DNA from: Paucimonas sp.
GTDB taxonomy: Bacteria; Pseudomonadota; Gammaproteobacteria; Burkholderiales; Burkholderiaceae_D
Length of the DNA: 59,059 nucleotides
Reading direction: 5' to 3'
Assembly (NCBI GenBank): GCA_028292545.1
Contig: JAQGMC010000125.1
Span: 1 to 59,059 of the forward strand
Every line of letters starts with the position of its first letter. Position 1 is the stretch's first letter. This document shows positions 9,278 to 17,406 of the stretch, in pieces. A program made the position numbers and the translations under genes. The notes beneath the pieces are model-generated. The model searched no databases. It saw only the letters and a program-made list of their open reading frames with translations, and was not told where the DNA came from.

Positions 9278-10287
9278 TCAGCTCCCCGCGGCCAGCGCCG
9301 GATGGTCGAAAAAGTAATCTTTCCAGCTTTCCGGCTTGTTCTTGATCGCGCCGACCGCGAACAGGAACTGCGCCAGGCCCAGTGTGTTCTGCGGCGCCAC
9401 CTTGAACTGCACCTTCGGATTCCTGATCACGTTCACCAGCAAGGCGCGGTCGATGCTGCCCTTGTTCACGCGCAGGTAGGCGTCGGCCGCCGCTTCCGGA
9501 TTGCTGCCGGCCAGCTGCGCCGCTTCCACCAGCGCGTCGAGGAAGGCCCGATACGTCTTCGGGTTTTCCTTGACATATTTTTCGGTGGCGTACAGCAGCG
9601 TCGACGAGCTCGGCCCGCCCAGCACCTGGCAAGAGTCGAGCACGATCTTCGCCTTCGGGTTGCCGGCCAGCTCCTGCTCCTGGAACCGCGGATTGGCGAA
9701 GTGGGCGTTGATCTCGGTGCCGCCGGCGATCACGGCGGCGGCCGCGTCCGGGTGCGGCACGGCTTGCGTGAACTGATCGAGTTTCTTGAACTGGGCCGGG
9801 CCCCACTGCCTGGCCGACGCCATCTGCAGGATGCGCGCCTGCACCGAGACGGTGACGGCGGGCAGCGCGATGCGGTCTTTCGGACCGAAGTCGGCGATCG
9901 ATTTCACGGCCGGATTGGTGCTGATCAGGTAGCAAGGGAAATTGCCGAGCGAGGCGACGGCGCGCACGTTCTGCTTGCCCTTGGTGCGGTCCCAGATCGT
10001 CATCAGGGGACCCAGGCCGGCGCCGACCACGTCCACCGAGTTCGACAGCAGCGCATCGTTGGCGGCCGCCCCGCCGGAGAGCTTGACCCAGTCGACGTCG
10101 ATCTCGACGCCATGCCGCTTGCCGTGCTTTTCGATCAGCTTCCGGTCCTGCGCCACATTGAGCAGCAGGTAGACCACGCCGAACTGCTCGGCGATGCGGA
10201 TCTTTTGCCCTCGGCCCGGGCGGCGGGCGCGGCGGCAACCAAGGACGCCGCGGCCAGCGCGGCAGCGATTTTTTTCAAGTCGAACAT
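9278..10287 (-). pseudogene. ABC transporter substrate-binding protein, frameshifted in the signal peptide
   Basis: The body is an SsuA/TauA/NMT1-like periplasmic binding protein of about 310 residues (IRIAEQFGVVYLLLNVAQD onwards, with DVVGAGLGPLM and the central LGNFPCYLISTNPAVKS). Its export signal MFDLKKIAAALAAASLVAAA is encoded from the ATG at 10287 in a different frame. The two frames meet at a run of four A residues (T on the plus strand, 10203-10206); one more A would restore AEGKKIRIAEQ. The body therefore lacks a start with a signal unless the base is a sequencing error. The stop lies 2 bp before the ATPase ATG. Confidence 0.75.
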
Positions 10288-10301
10288 GCATTCTCCTGGG
10301 T

Positions 10302-10538
10302 TCAGAACGGGACGTCGCCCGCGATCGTGGTGCGGTACAGCTTGCGGCGCTGGTCGGGCGGGCAACCGGCGGCGAGGTGCAGCAGCGAGCGGTTGTCCCA
10401 GAACACCATGTCGTGCGGCTGCCACCGGTGGCGGTAGATGAACTCGGGGCGCGTCGAATGCGCGAACAGCGCGTCCAGCAGCGCGCGGCTGCGCTCTTGC
10501 GGGATGTCGAGGATGCGCGTCGTGAAATGCTCGCTGAG
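10302..10538 (-). pseudogene. TauD/TfdA-family dioxygenase, C-terminal fragment
   Basis: Only about 78 codons remain. In frame, the minus strand reads LSEHFTTRILDIPQ, then RALLDALFAHSTRPEF, then RWQPHDMVFWDNRSLLHLA and YRTTIAGDVPF at the stop. This is the C-terminal third of Fe(II)/2-oxoglutarate taurine or alkylsulfatase dioxygenases, including the RW-x-P...FWDNR segment near the last iron and 2-oxoglutarate ligands. The catalytic H-x-D half is missing. An in-frame TGA occurs at 10539-10541, immediately beyond the homologous part, so the break is at or next to 10,539. It stops just before the binding-protein gene, forming the cluster's first gene. Confidence 0.75.
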
Positions 10539-10675
10539 TCAATGTCGGGTTCAGGTTAGCCAGCTGTTAAAAGTTTGAAACGAATCATTTCGAGGATCCT
10601 CATGCGTTTTCTGAAAGCCCATCTGTCGCATGGCGGCGCGACACTGAGCAATTACGGTGCATGAAGGGGGGATTT

Positions 10676-10703
10676 TTGCTAGGATTCGTGAGTTTTCCAT
10701 AAA
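10676..10703 (+). promoter_or_regulatory. candidate promoter of the sigma factor module
   Basis: TTGCTA (10676-10681) and CATAAA (10698-10703) with a 16-bp spacer match 4/6 and 4/6 of the sigma-70 consensus and lie 43 bp before the ATG. Nothing else is visible in the roughly 200 bp between the TauD fragment and the sigma gene. Confidence 0.3.
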
Positions 10704-10746
10704 GCACGGGCCAAGTCCCCGCGCGTATCACCCTCTTCCTCAGCGC

Positions 10747-11316
10747 ATGGCGACAGACAAAGAATTAGGCGACTTCCTCGAGAACGTCGAACGGCGCGCC
10801 TTCAAGCAGGCCGTGTATGCAGTGCGCAAGGACGAAGCGGCGCTCGACATCGTGCAGGACGCGATGATCAAGCTGTCAGAGAAATATGGTGACCGACCGG
10901 TTTCTGAACTTCCGATGCTGTTCCAGCGCATACTGCAGAACACGATCCACGATTATTTCCGGCGTGAGAAAGTGCGTAATACCTGGGTCAGCCTGTTCTC
11001 GAGCCTGCGCCCGGACATGGAAGACCCGGAAAACTTCGACATACTGGAAACCCTGGAAGCCCAGGAAGGGTCCCAGAGGTCGGAATCAAGCGAGGACCGT
11101 GTCTCGCGTGACCAAGTGTTGATGGCCATCGACGAAGAAGTGCAGAAACTGCCAACGCGTCAACGGGAAGCCTTTTTGATGCGTTATTGGGAAGATATGG
11201 ACGTCGCCGAGACGGCGGCCGCGATGGGTTGCTCAGAAGGCAGCGTCAAAACCCACTGCTCGCGCGCTACCCACGCGCTGGCCCTGGCACTGAAGGCAAG
11301 AGGAATACGGCTATGA
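10747..11316 (+). CDS. RNA polymerase sigma factor, sigma-70 family (ECF-like)
   Basis: This 189-residue protein has region 2 (about 15-75, with LDIVQDAMIKLSEKYGD and LQNTIHDYFRREKVRN) and region 4 (about 125-182, with LPTRQREAFLMRYWEDM, the helix-turn-helix AETAAAMGCSEGSVKTHCSRA). There is no region 3, as in ECF sigmas. The acidic linker (about 85-120) is long. An in-frame upstream start exists, but this ATG begins the conserved part. Its stop overlaps the ATG of the DUF3619 gene (ATGA), so the two are translated as a pair. I recall this sigma-DUF3619-DUF3106-RDD order near ilvB in other Burkholderiales. Confidence 0.9.
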   Translation: MATDKELGDFLENVERRAFKQAVYAVRKDEAALDIVQDAMIKLSEKYGDRPVSELPMLFQRILQNTIHDYFRREKVRNTWVSLFSSLRPDMEDPENFDILETLEAQEGSQRSESSEDRVSRDQVLMAIDEEVQKLPTRQREAFLMRYWEDMDVAETAAAMGCSEGSVKTHCSRATHALALALKARGIRL

Positions 11317-11717
11317 ACGCAAAAGAAATCAACTTCGCTTACCGCGTCCGGCACGCACTCAACGAACATCTCGATACCCTCCCCCCCGCCACGATAGACC
11401 GGCTGGCCCAGGCCCGCACCCGTGCGCTGGCATCCAAGAAAGCAGATGCGCCGCAACGCGTGCTGGCAACCCAAACCGCTTTTGCAGGACGTGCCGGCGG
11501 ATTGTTTGGCGACCGTCTTTCATGGCTGGCCCGCATGGGCGTTGCAATCCCGATGGTGGTGGTCGCAGCCGGCATATTTGCGCTGTACCAGTCCGAATAC
11601 CAGCAACGCATCAGTGAAGTCGCCGAGATCGATGCCATGGTCCTGGCTGACGAATTGCCTCTCAATGCGTATCTCGACAATGGATTCAACGCCTACCTGG
11701 CCAAGAAAGCCGATTAA
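11313..11717 (+). CDS. DUF3619 membrane protein, candidate anti-sigma partner
   Basis: The 134-residue product has a soluble N-terminal half, NFAYRVRHALNEHLDTLPP and ATIDRLAQARTRAL, then one membrane segment (about 72-92) and a short tail ending YLDNGFNAYLAKKAD. This is the DUF3619 pattern. It starts inside the sigma factor's stop codon. A small single-pass protein co-translated with an ECF-like sigma is a natural anti-sigma candidate, but no known anti-sigma domain is visible. The +1 frame continues for about 37 more codons with protein-like composition up to the next gene, so the true C-terminus may be longer (see findings). Confidence 0.8.
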   Translation: MNAKEINFAYRVRHALNEHLDTLPPATIDRLAQARTRALASKKADAPQRVLATQTAFAGRAGGLFGDRLSWLARMGVAIPMVVVAAGIFALYQSEYQQRISEVAEIDAMVLADELPLNAYLDNGFNAYLAKKAD

Positions 11718-11831
11718 GCCCGACGACGCGAACGACCAGGCAGCCGAACCAGGCGGCCCGGTCAAGCAGCAGCCAATCAAGCAGCCTACGCAACAGCCAA
11801 CCAAGCAGCCGATGTCACCTAGAGAGTCCTG

Positions 11832-12716
11832 ATGGTGGAACGCCTGAAGTCCCCAGCCGCCCGCAACCTGCGGGCGGCCTGTTTTCTGATCTTCGCCTGC
11901 CTGGCTGGCGCAGTCGGCGGGGTTGCTTCGGCTGCCGACCCAGCGCCCGCCGTTCCTGGCACTGCGCCCAAAGCCGCTGCCGCCCCGGCGCCAGCTGCGC
12001 CAGCCAGCACGACTGCGCCCGCGGCAGGCACGCCAGCAACGCCGGGCAAGGCCGGTATGCACGCGGCCGGAACGCCATCGGCGCAGGCGGCGCCGGCATC
12101 GAATGGCAAAACCGCGGCCCGCAAACCAGCAACGCCCCCCGCACCGACCAAGCCGAGCTGGGGCGAATTGACCGAAGCACAACGCAATGCGCTGTCGCCC
12201 ATGGCAACCGAGTGGGACACCCTGAGCACAACCCACAAAACCAAGTGGCTGGGCATTGCCAACAAATTCCCCAACCTGAAGCCGGACGAGCAGAAACGCC
12301 TGCAAGACCGCATGCGCGAATGGGCCAAGCTCACGCCGGAACAGCGCCGGATCGCACGCGAGAGCTATGCACGCGCCAAAAAACTGAATCCGTCCGAGAA
12401 ATCGGCGCAGTGGCAGCAATACCAGCAACTGCCAGAAGACCAGAAAAAGCGGCTCGCCGCCGAAGCAGCGGCCCGCAAGCGGGTCACTGCCCTGCCGCCG
12501 CCGTCGCAGGCGAAGTCCAAAGTCACGCCGCCATCGAAATCGACCCTCAAATCCGCTGCGGACAAGGGCGCGCCCAATGGCAATGCTGGCAACCGCGAGC
12601 ACCCCGCCAATGCAGTAGTTGAGCCGGCGCGACCTGCCAATCCGCCAACACCCGCTGCGACCGCCGCACAACCCGCGCCGGCCACCACCCCGCCTGGCGC
12701 CACGCAGCTGCGATAA
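11832..12716 (+). CDS. DUF3106 exported protein
   Basis: This 294-residue protein has a signal peptide (about 1-34, ending VASAADP), an Ala/Pro/Thr-rich region (35-105), a DUF3106 domain (about 108-205) and another Ala/Pro-rich tail. DUF3106 is recognised by its W-x2-L...L-x-P...W...K-x-KWL-x-IA repeats, then PDEQKRLQDRMREWAKLTPEQRRIARESY. It is probably periplasmic and helical. The ATG forms TGATG with the end of an open +1 frame that extends from DUF3619. No function is established for the family; it travels with the sigma factor. Confidence 0.8.
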   Translation: MVERLKSPAARNLRAACFLIFACLAGAVGGVASAADPAPAVPGTAPKAAAAPAPAAPASTTAPAAGTPATPGKAGMHAAGTPSAQAAPASNGKTAARKPATPPAPTKPSWGELTEAQRNALSPMATEWDTLSTTHKTKWLGIANKFPNLKPDEQKRLQDRMREWAKLTPEQRRIARESYARAKKLNPSEKSAQWQQYQQLPEDQKKRLAAEAAARKRVTALPPPSQAKSKVTPPSKSTLKSAADKGAPNGNAGNREHPANAVVEPARPANPPTPAATAAQPAPATTPPGATQLR

Positions 12717-12720
12717 ACCC

Positions 12721-13212
12721 GTGGACCTGACCGCTCCGCGCCTGAGAACCCGGCTCTCCTGCCTGGTCTATGAAGGCTTGATGATGTTTGGCGTGGTTTT
12801 CGGCGCCGGTTTGCTGTACTCCATCGTCATGCAGCAGCGGCATGCGCTTGCCATGCGCGCCGGCATGCAAGCCTGGCTGTTCCTGGTGATCGGCTTTTAT
12901 TTCATCTGGTTCTGGTCGCGCGGCCGACAAACGCTGCCAATGAAAACCTGGCATATCGCACTGGTCGATGAACTGGGCCAGGCGCTCAGTTACCGGCGTG
13001 CGCTGCTGCGTTATCTTTTCAGCTGGCTGTGGTTCCTGCCTGCCGCGCTGCTGGCCTGGCTGGCGGGAGCCGGCAAGTGGCCCACTTTCGCCCTGCTCGG
13101 CGCCAACATGATGCTGTGGGCGATGACTATCTATCTCGACCCGCAGCGCCAGTACCTGCATGACCGCCTGGCTGGCACGCGCATGATTGCGCGCGCGCGG
13201 CGCGACGCCTGA
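12721..13212 (+). CDS. RDD-family membrane protein
   Basis: The product has 163 residues if it starts at the GTG just after the DUF3106 stop; an ATG 102 bp earlier would overlap DUF3106 and add a non-membrane, arginine/proline-rich head, so the GTG is preferred. The RDD family pattern is the first helix with R-x2-CLVYEGLMMFG, the central FWSRGRQTLPMKTWHIALVD, and the C-terminal DPQRQYLHDRLAGTRMI. Three to four membrane helices are likely. RDD proteins have been linked to ion exchange in some bacteria, but the role here is unknown. It ends the sigma module. Confidence 0.8.
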   Translation: MDLTAPRLRTRLSCLVYEGLMMFGVVFGAGLLYSIVMQQRHALAMRAGMQAWLFLVIGFYFIWFWSRGRQTLPMKTWHIALVDELGQALSYRRALLRYLFSWLWFLPAALLAWLAGAGKWPTFALLGANMMLWAMTIYLDPQRQYLHDRLAGTRMIARARRDA

Positions 13213-13251
13213 ATAGCGGCACCTTGTCCCTTCCCGGCTTCCGGGGAAACA

Positions 13252-13280
13252 TTGCAACCTGACAAGAACCGGCCCAGAAT
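13252..13280 (+). promoter_or_regulatory. candidate promoter of the cAMP signalling block
   Basis: TTGCAA (13252-13257) and CAGAAT (13275-13280) are 17 bp apart, matching 4/6 and 4/6 of the sigma-70 consensus, and end 19 bp before the cyclase ATG. An RDD-to-cyclase gap of 87 bp leaves room for independent transcription. Confidence 0.3.
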
Positions 13281-13299
13281 AGCCCTGGTTCGCCCGTGA

Positions 13300-15528
13300 A
13301 TGGGCTTGGGGCTCCGTTTGAAGAAGAATTTCGCTCGCTTCGTGCCGGGATTGCTGGTTCTCGCCCTGCTGCTGGCGCATGCCGCCCGCGTGCTGGAACT
13401 GCCATTCATCAAGTCGCTGGACCAGGTGGTCTACGACATTGCCCTGCGCGCCAACATGCCCAATACGGTGGATGAGCGCATCGTCATCCTCGACATTGAT
13501 GAAAAAAGCCTGGCTGAAGTTGGCCGCTGGCCGTGGCGTCGCGATCGCATGGCGCAACTGGTCGACAAGCTGTTCGATCGCTACCAGATCAAGCTCCTGG
13601 GCTTTGACCTGGTGCTGGCCGAACCGGATGACAGCGGCGGCTTGGGCACGCTGGACCAGCTAAGCCGGCGTGAACTGAAAGACAATCCGCAATTCCAGGA
13701 TGCCTTGCGCGTGCTGCGCCCGCAGCTTGATTTCGACCAGCGCTTCGCCGCCTCACTGGGCAAGCGCCCCGCCATCCTGGGCTATTACTTTGCCAACGAA
13801 GGCGTCAGCAGTGGCGCGCTGCCGCCGCCGGCACTTGATGCCAGGGCGATGGGCTCACAACCGCTGCGCATCTCGGCATGGAAAAACTATGGCGCCAACC
13901 TGCCGCAATTCCAGGCCAATGCGCAAGGCGCTGGACACTTCAACCCCATCATTGACCAGGACGGCAGCGTGCGCCGGGTACCGCTGCTGGTGCAGCACCA
14001 GGGCCAGTATTACGAATCGTTTTCGCTGGCGATGCTGCGCGCCCTGTTCGACAAGCCACGTATCGTGCCTGGCCTGGCGCAGGAAGACGGCTATGCCTCG
14101 GTTGAATGGCTGGACCTGGTTGGCGCGCAAGGCTTGCTGCGCCGTATTCCGGTCGATGCCAATGGCGCGGCGCTGGTGCCCTACCGCGGCTATGAACGCA
14201 GCTTCCGTTATTACTCCGTGGCCGACGTGCTGGCCGAGCGCATCAAGCCCGAATTGCTGCAGCAGCGCCTGGTGATATTGGGCACCTCCGCGCCCGGCTT
14301 GCGGGACATGCGCACGACGCCAGTTGGCGAGGTATATCCCGGCATGGAAGTGCATGCGAACCTGCTGGCCGGCATGCTCGACAATGCAGTGATGGAGCGC
14401 CCGCAGTATGTCGATGCGATTGAATTGCTGCTATTGCTGCTGACCGGGATCGTGATGATCTTCCTGTTGCCCTGGCGGGCGCCCTTGCGCGCCACGTTGG
14501 CCACCATCGTGGTGCTGGCTGCCCTGCTCGGCATTCATTACCTCGCCTGGCAGTCGGGGCTGGTGCTGCCGCTGGCTTCCATGCTGCTCCTGGGCGTGAC
14601 GCTGTTCGTGCTCAATATGTCGTGGGGCTTTTTTGTCGAGTCCAAGGCCAAGCGCCAGATCACGCAGCGCTTTGGCCAGTACGTGCCGCCGGAACTGGTT
14701 GCGAAAATGAGCCGTGACCCGGGCAGTTACAGCATGGCCAGCCGCAAGGCACAGTTGACGGTGCTGTTCTCGGACGTGCGCGGATTCACCACCATTTCGG
14801 AAGGCATGGAGCCGGAAGCACTGGCCCAGTTGATGAACGAATACCTGACCGAGATGACCCTGGTGATCCGGCAACATCATGGTACGCTTGACAAGTACAT
14901 CGGCGACGCCATCGTTGCATTCTGGGGAGCGCCAGTCGAAGATGCGGAGCATGCCCGCCACGGCGTGATGACGGCCCTGGCGATGCAGGCTGCGCTGGCC
15001 AGCCTGAACCAGCGTTTTCAGGCACGCGGCTGGCCACCGGTCGCCATCGGCATAGGCGTCAATACCGGCAGCATGACCGTGGGCGACATGGGATCGAGTA
15101 TCCGGCTGGCTTACACGGTGATGGGCGACGCGGTCAATCTTGGCGCCCGGCTGGAATCGAAAACCAAGGAATACGGCGTTGGCATCATGGTCGGCCCGAG
15201 CACGATGGCTGCGCTGCCGGATGTGGTGTTCCGCGAGCTCGATTGCGTGCAGGTCAAGGGCAAGAACGAGCCGACTACGATCTACGAACCGCTCTGCGTG
15301 GCGACGGAACTGAGCACGGCCATGCAGCAGGAACTGGCGACGTGGGGGCAAGTGTTGCAGGCTTACCGCGCCAGCGACTGGGATGCTGCGGATGCTGGCC
15401 TGGACGCCTTGCTGGCGCAGCGACCAGGCCATCGCTTGTATGCGTTGTACCGGGAACGGGTAGCGGCTTATCGTGCCGAACCGCCGCCGGACGGGTGGCA
15501 GGGCGTGACGCGCTTCGACAGCAAATAA
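13300..15528 (+). CDS. CHASE2-domain class III adenylate/guanylate cyclase
   Basis: This 742-residue receptor cyclase has an N-terminal membrane helix (about 12-30), a periplasmic CHASE2 domain (about 40-345: RIVILDIDEKSLAEVGRWPW, GFDLVLAEPD, GYYFANEG, RRVPLL), three membrane helices (about 370-440) and a C-terminal class III cyclase domain (about 480-660). The two metal-binding aspartates are in FSDVRGFTTI and DKYIGDAIVAFWGAP. YTVMGDAVNLGARLE carries the residues usual in adenylate-type enzymes, so cAMP is the more likely product. It heads a same-strand run with a phosphodiesterase, a cyclic-nucleotide reader and a secretion ATPase. The signal sensed by CHASE2 is unknown. Confidence 0.93.
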   Translation: MGLGLRLKKNFARFVPGLLVLALLLAHAARVLELPFIKSLDQVVYDIALRANMPNTVDERIVILDIDEKSLAEVGRWPWRRDRMAQLVDKLFDRYQIKLLGFDLVLAEPDDSGGLGTLDQLSRRELKDNPQFQDALRVLRPQLDFDQRFAASLGKRPAILGYYFANEGVSSGALPPPALDARAMGSQPLRISAWKNYGANLPQFQANAQGAGHFNPIIDQDGSVRRVPLLVQHQGQYYESFSLAMLRALFDKPRIVPGLAQEDGYASVEWLDLVGAQGLLRRIPVDANGAALVPYRGYERSFRYYSVADVLAERIKPELLQQRLVILGTSAPGLRDMRTTPVGEVYPGMEVHANLLAGMLDNAVMERPQYVDAIELLLLLLTGIVMIFLLPWRAPLRATLATIVVLAALLGIHYLAWQSGLVLPLASMLLLGVTLFVLNMSWGFFVESKAKRQITQRFGQYVPPELVAKMSRDPGSYSMASRKAQLTVLFSDVRGFTTISEGMEPEALAQLMNEYLTEMTLVIRQHHGTLDKYIGDAIVAFWGAPVEDAEHARHGVMTALAMQAALASLNQRFQARGWPPVAIGIGVNTGSMTVGDMGSSIRLAYTVMGDAVNLGARLESKTKEYGVGIMVGPSTMAALPDVVFRELDCVQVKGKNEPTTIYEPLCVATELSTAMQQELATWGQVLQAYRASDWDAADAGLDALLAQRPGHRLYALYRERVAAYRAEPPPDGWQGVTRFDSK

Positions 15529-15551
15529 AACGGGATAGACGGGGACGCCAC

Positions 15552-16319
15552 ATGATAGTGAAAGTGCTCGGTTGCAGTGGTGGCATCGGCGGCAGGCATA
15601 TGCATACGACGTCGCTGCTGGTCGACAACGATATCCTGGTCGATGCCGGCACCGGCGTGGGCGAGCTGACGATTGCCGAGCTTGCCATGATCGACCACGT
15701 GTTCATCACCCATTCCCACCTTGACCACATCTGCTGCCTGCCCTTCATCGTCGATACCGTGGGTGAAATGCGCAACCGGCCGCTGGTGGTCCACACCACC
15801 CGGGCAACCGAAGAGATCCTGCGCGCGCACATCTTCAACTGGGCGATCTGGCCTGATTTCACCACCATACCCAACAGCATCGATCCCTTCATGCGCTTTG
15901 AAACCGTGGAAGTGGGCGACACGGTTGAATTGAAGGGACGCCGCATCACGGTACTGCCGGCGCGCCACACTGTTCCTGCCGTCGGCTACCAGGTCGACAG
16001 TGGCCAGGGCAGTCTGGTGTTCACCGGCGACACCACGGTCAACGACGAATTCTGGACAGTGATCAACCAGATTCCGCATTTGCGCTACCTGATCATTGAA
16101 ACTGCTTTCTCAAACAGTGAACGCCGCCTGGCCGAGCTTTCCAAGCACCTCTGCCCCAGCATGCTGGCGGATGAATTGCAGAAGCTGCAAAGCCGGCCGG
16201 ACCTGTTCATCACGCACCTGAAGCCGGGCCAGGTTGAACTGACGATGCGCGAGCTGGCCGAATATGTCGGCGAATACAAGCCGCGCATGCTGCAAAACAA
16301 TCACTGTTTCGAATTTTGA
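15552..16319 (+). CDS. metallo-beta-lactamase-fold 3',5'-cyclic nucleotide phosphodiesterase
   Basis: The 255-residue enzyme has the class II cAMP phosphodiesterase pattern: an N-terminal VKVLGCSGGIGGR strand, then THSHLDH (H54-x-H56-x-D58-H59) for two metals, the later HTVPAVGY, FTGDTT and FITHLKPGQ segments, and the C-terminal NNHCFEF. It is predicted to hydrolyse cAMP or cGMP in the cytoplasm. It begins 23 bp after the cyclase stop, with the ATG in a weakly purine-rich context (GGGGACGCC). Pairing a cyclase with its phosphodiesterase suggests local control of the signal. Confidence 0.88.
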   Translation: MIVKVLGCSGGIGGRHMHTTSLLVDNDILVDAGTGVGELTIAELAMIDHVFITHSHLDHICCLPFIVDTVGEMRNRPLVVHTTRATEEILRAHIFNWAIWPDFTTIPNSIDPFMRFETVEVGDTVELKGRRITVLPARHTVPAVGYQVDSGQGSLVFTGDTTVNDEFWTVINQIPHLRYLIIETAFSNSERRLAELSKHLCPSMLADELQKLQSRPDLFITHLKPGQVELTMRELAEYVGEYKPRMLQNNHCFEF

Positions 16320-16347
16320 GCGCCGCTGCAAACACCGGACACTGAGC

Positions 16348-17406
16348 ATGCAGACCGATTCCCTTGAACAGTTGCGCACGGTCCCGGCACTGCTGCCGCT
16401 TTCCGAAGAAGCGCTGCAGGACGTGCGCCGGCTCGGACGGCTGCTGACGCTGCCGCGCGGGACCAACCTGCTGCAGCAAACCGGGCTGGAGCACGCCACG
16501 TTCTACCTGCTCGCCGGCCAACTGCGGGTAGTGACGGCCAGGAATGGCGGCGAAATCATGGTGGGCGGCACCACTGCGTCGGCTGCGCTGCGCAACAGTG
16601 CAGACCTGCTGGTGGCGCAAGCCATCACGCCGGCGACTTTGCTGTGCATAGAAACTGACATACTCGACGTGACGATGATCCTCGACCAGCTTGCTGCAGA
16701 CGCGGTCGCCGGTGGCCCCGGGCTACGCGCGCCCACGCGCTCGACCGGCCTCGTGGCCGGCCACCTGCAAAGCGGCGCCCTGTCGGCGCTGTCGCCGGAC
16801 CGCATCGCGCTGCTGCTGGAACGCTTCGAGCCGATCGAAGTGAAGCGCGGCGCGGTTGTGATCCGTGAAGGCGAACCGGGTGACTATTACTACGTGGTCG
16901 ACCAAGGGCGCTGCCTGGTTACGCGGCGCATAGGCAATACCACTGCGGACCTGGCCGAGCTGCGGCCTGGCGATGGCTTCGGCGAAGAAGCGTTGCTGGC
17001 CGATACGGCACGCAACGCGACTGTGACGATGAAAAGCGATGGCCGCCTTTACCGGCTGGCGGGCGAAGACTTCAACGAATTGCTGCGCGCCCCGCTGTTG
17101 CGCGAGCTTGCTCCCACACAGGCGTTGCTGAAGAAAGACAAGGCGACCTGGATCGACGTGCGCTTCCCTTCCGAATACAACCGCGACAAGCTGCCCTGGG
17201 CCATCAACATACCCTTGAGTGAAATCCGCCACGTCGCAAGCGTGCTCGACCGGGCGCCCGAATATATCCTCTACTGCCAGAATGGCCGGCGCAGCGCAGC
17301 GGCAGCCTTCCTGCTGGCGCAAAGCGGCTTCCAGGCTTGCGTCATGGAGGGTGGACTCGAATCCCTGGCCGCCACTGCTGCCACCGACGGATACAAGCCA
17401 ATATGA
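16348..17406 (+). CDS. cyclic-nucleotide-binding protein with C-terminal rhodanese
   Basis: The 352-residue protein has three parts. Residues about 15-115 resemble a cyclic-nucleotide-binding (CNB) fold without the phosphate-binding cassette. Residues about 155-255 form a CNB domain with a canonical cassette, FGEEALLADTARNAT (211-225), including the ribose-binding Glu and phosphate-binding Arg. Residues about 262-350 form a rhodanese with WIDVRFPSEYNRDKLPWAINIP and the active-site loop YCQNGRRS (Cys310). There is no DNA-binding helix-turn-helix, so it is not a Crp-type regulator. It follows the phosphodiesterase by 28 bp and overlaps the next ATG by 4 bp. Confidence 0.9.
   Translation: MQTDSLEQLRTVPALLPLSEEALQDVRRLGRLLTLPRGTNLLQQTGLEHATFYLLAGQLRVVTARNGGEIMVGGTTASAALRNSADLLVAQAITPATLLCIETDILDVTMILDQLAADAVAGGPGLRAPTRSTGLVAGHLQSGALSALSPDRIALLLERFEPIEVKRGAVVIREGEPGDYYYVVDQGRCLVTRRIGNTTADLAELRPGDGFGEEALLADTARNATVTMKSDGRLYRLAGEDFNELLRAPLLRELAPTQALLKKDKATWIDVRFPSEYNRDKLPWAINIPLSEIRHVASVLDRAPEYILYCQNGRRSAAAAFLLAQSGFQACVMEGGLESLAATAATDGYKPI

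Noticed and set aside
8819..10441. 540-codon plus-strand frame over the transporter cluster
   Set aside because: It is the antisense of the binding protein and ATPase remnants, whose minus-strand similarity is clear.
12619..12720. ATG start for the RDD protein inside DUF3106
   Set aside because: The added N-terminus is rich in Arg and Pro with no membrane or family character; the GTG at 12721 fits better.
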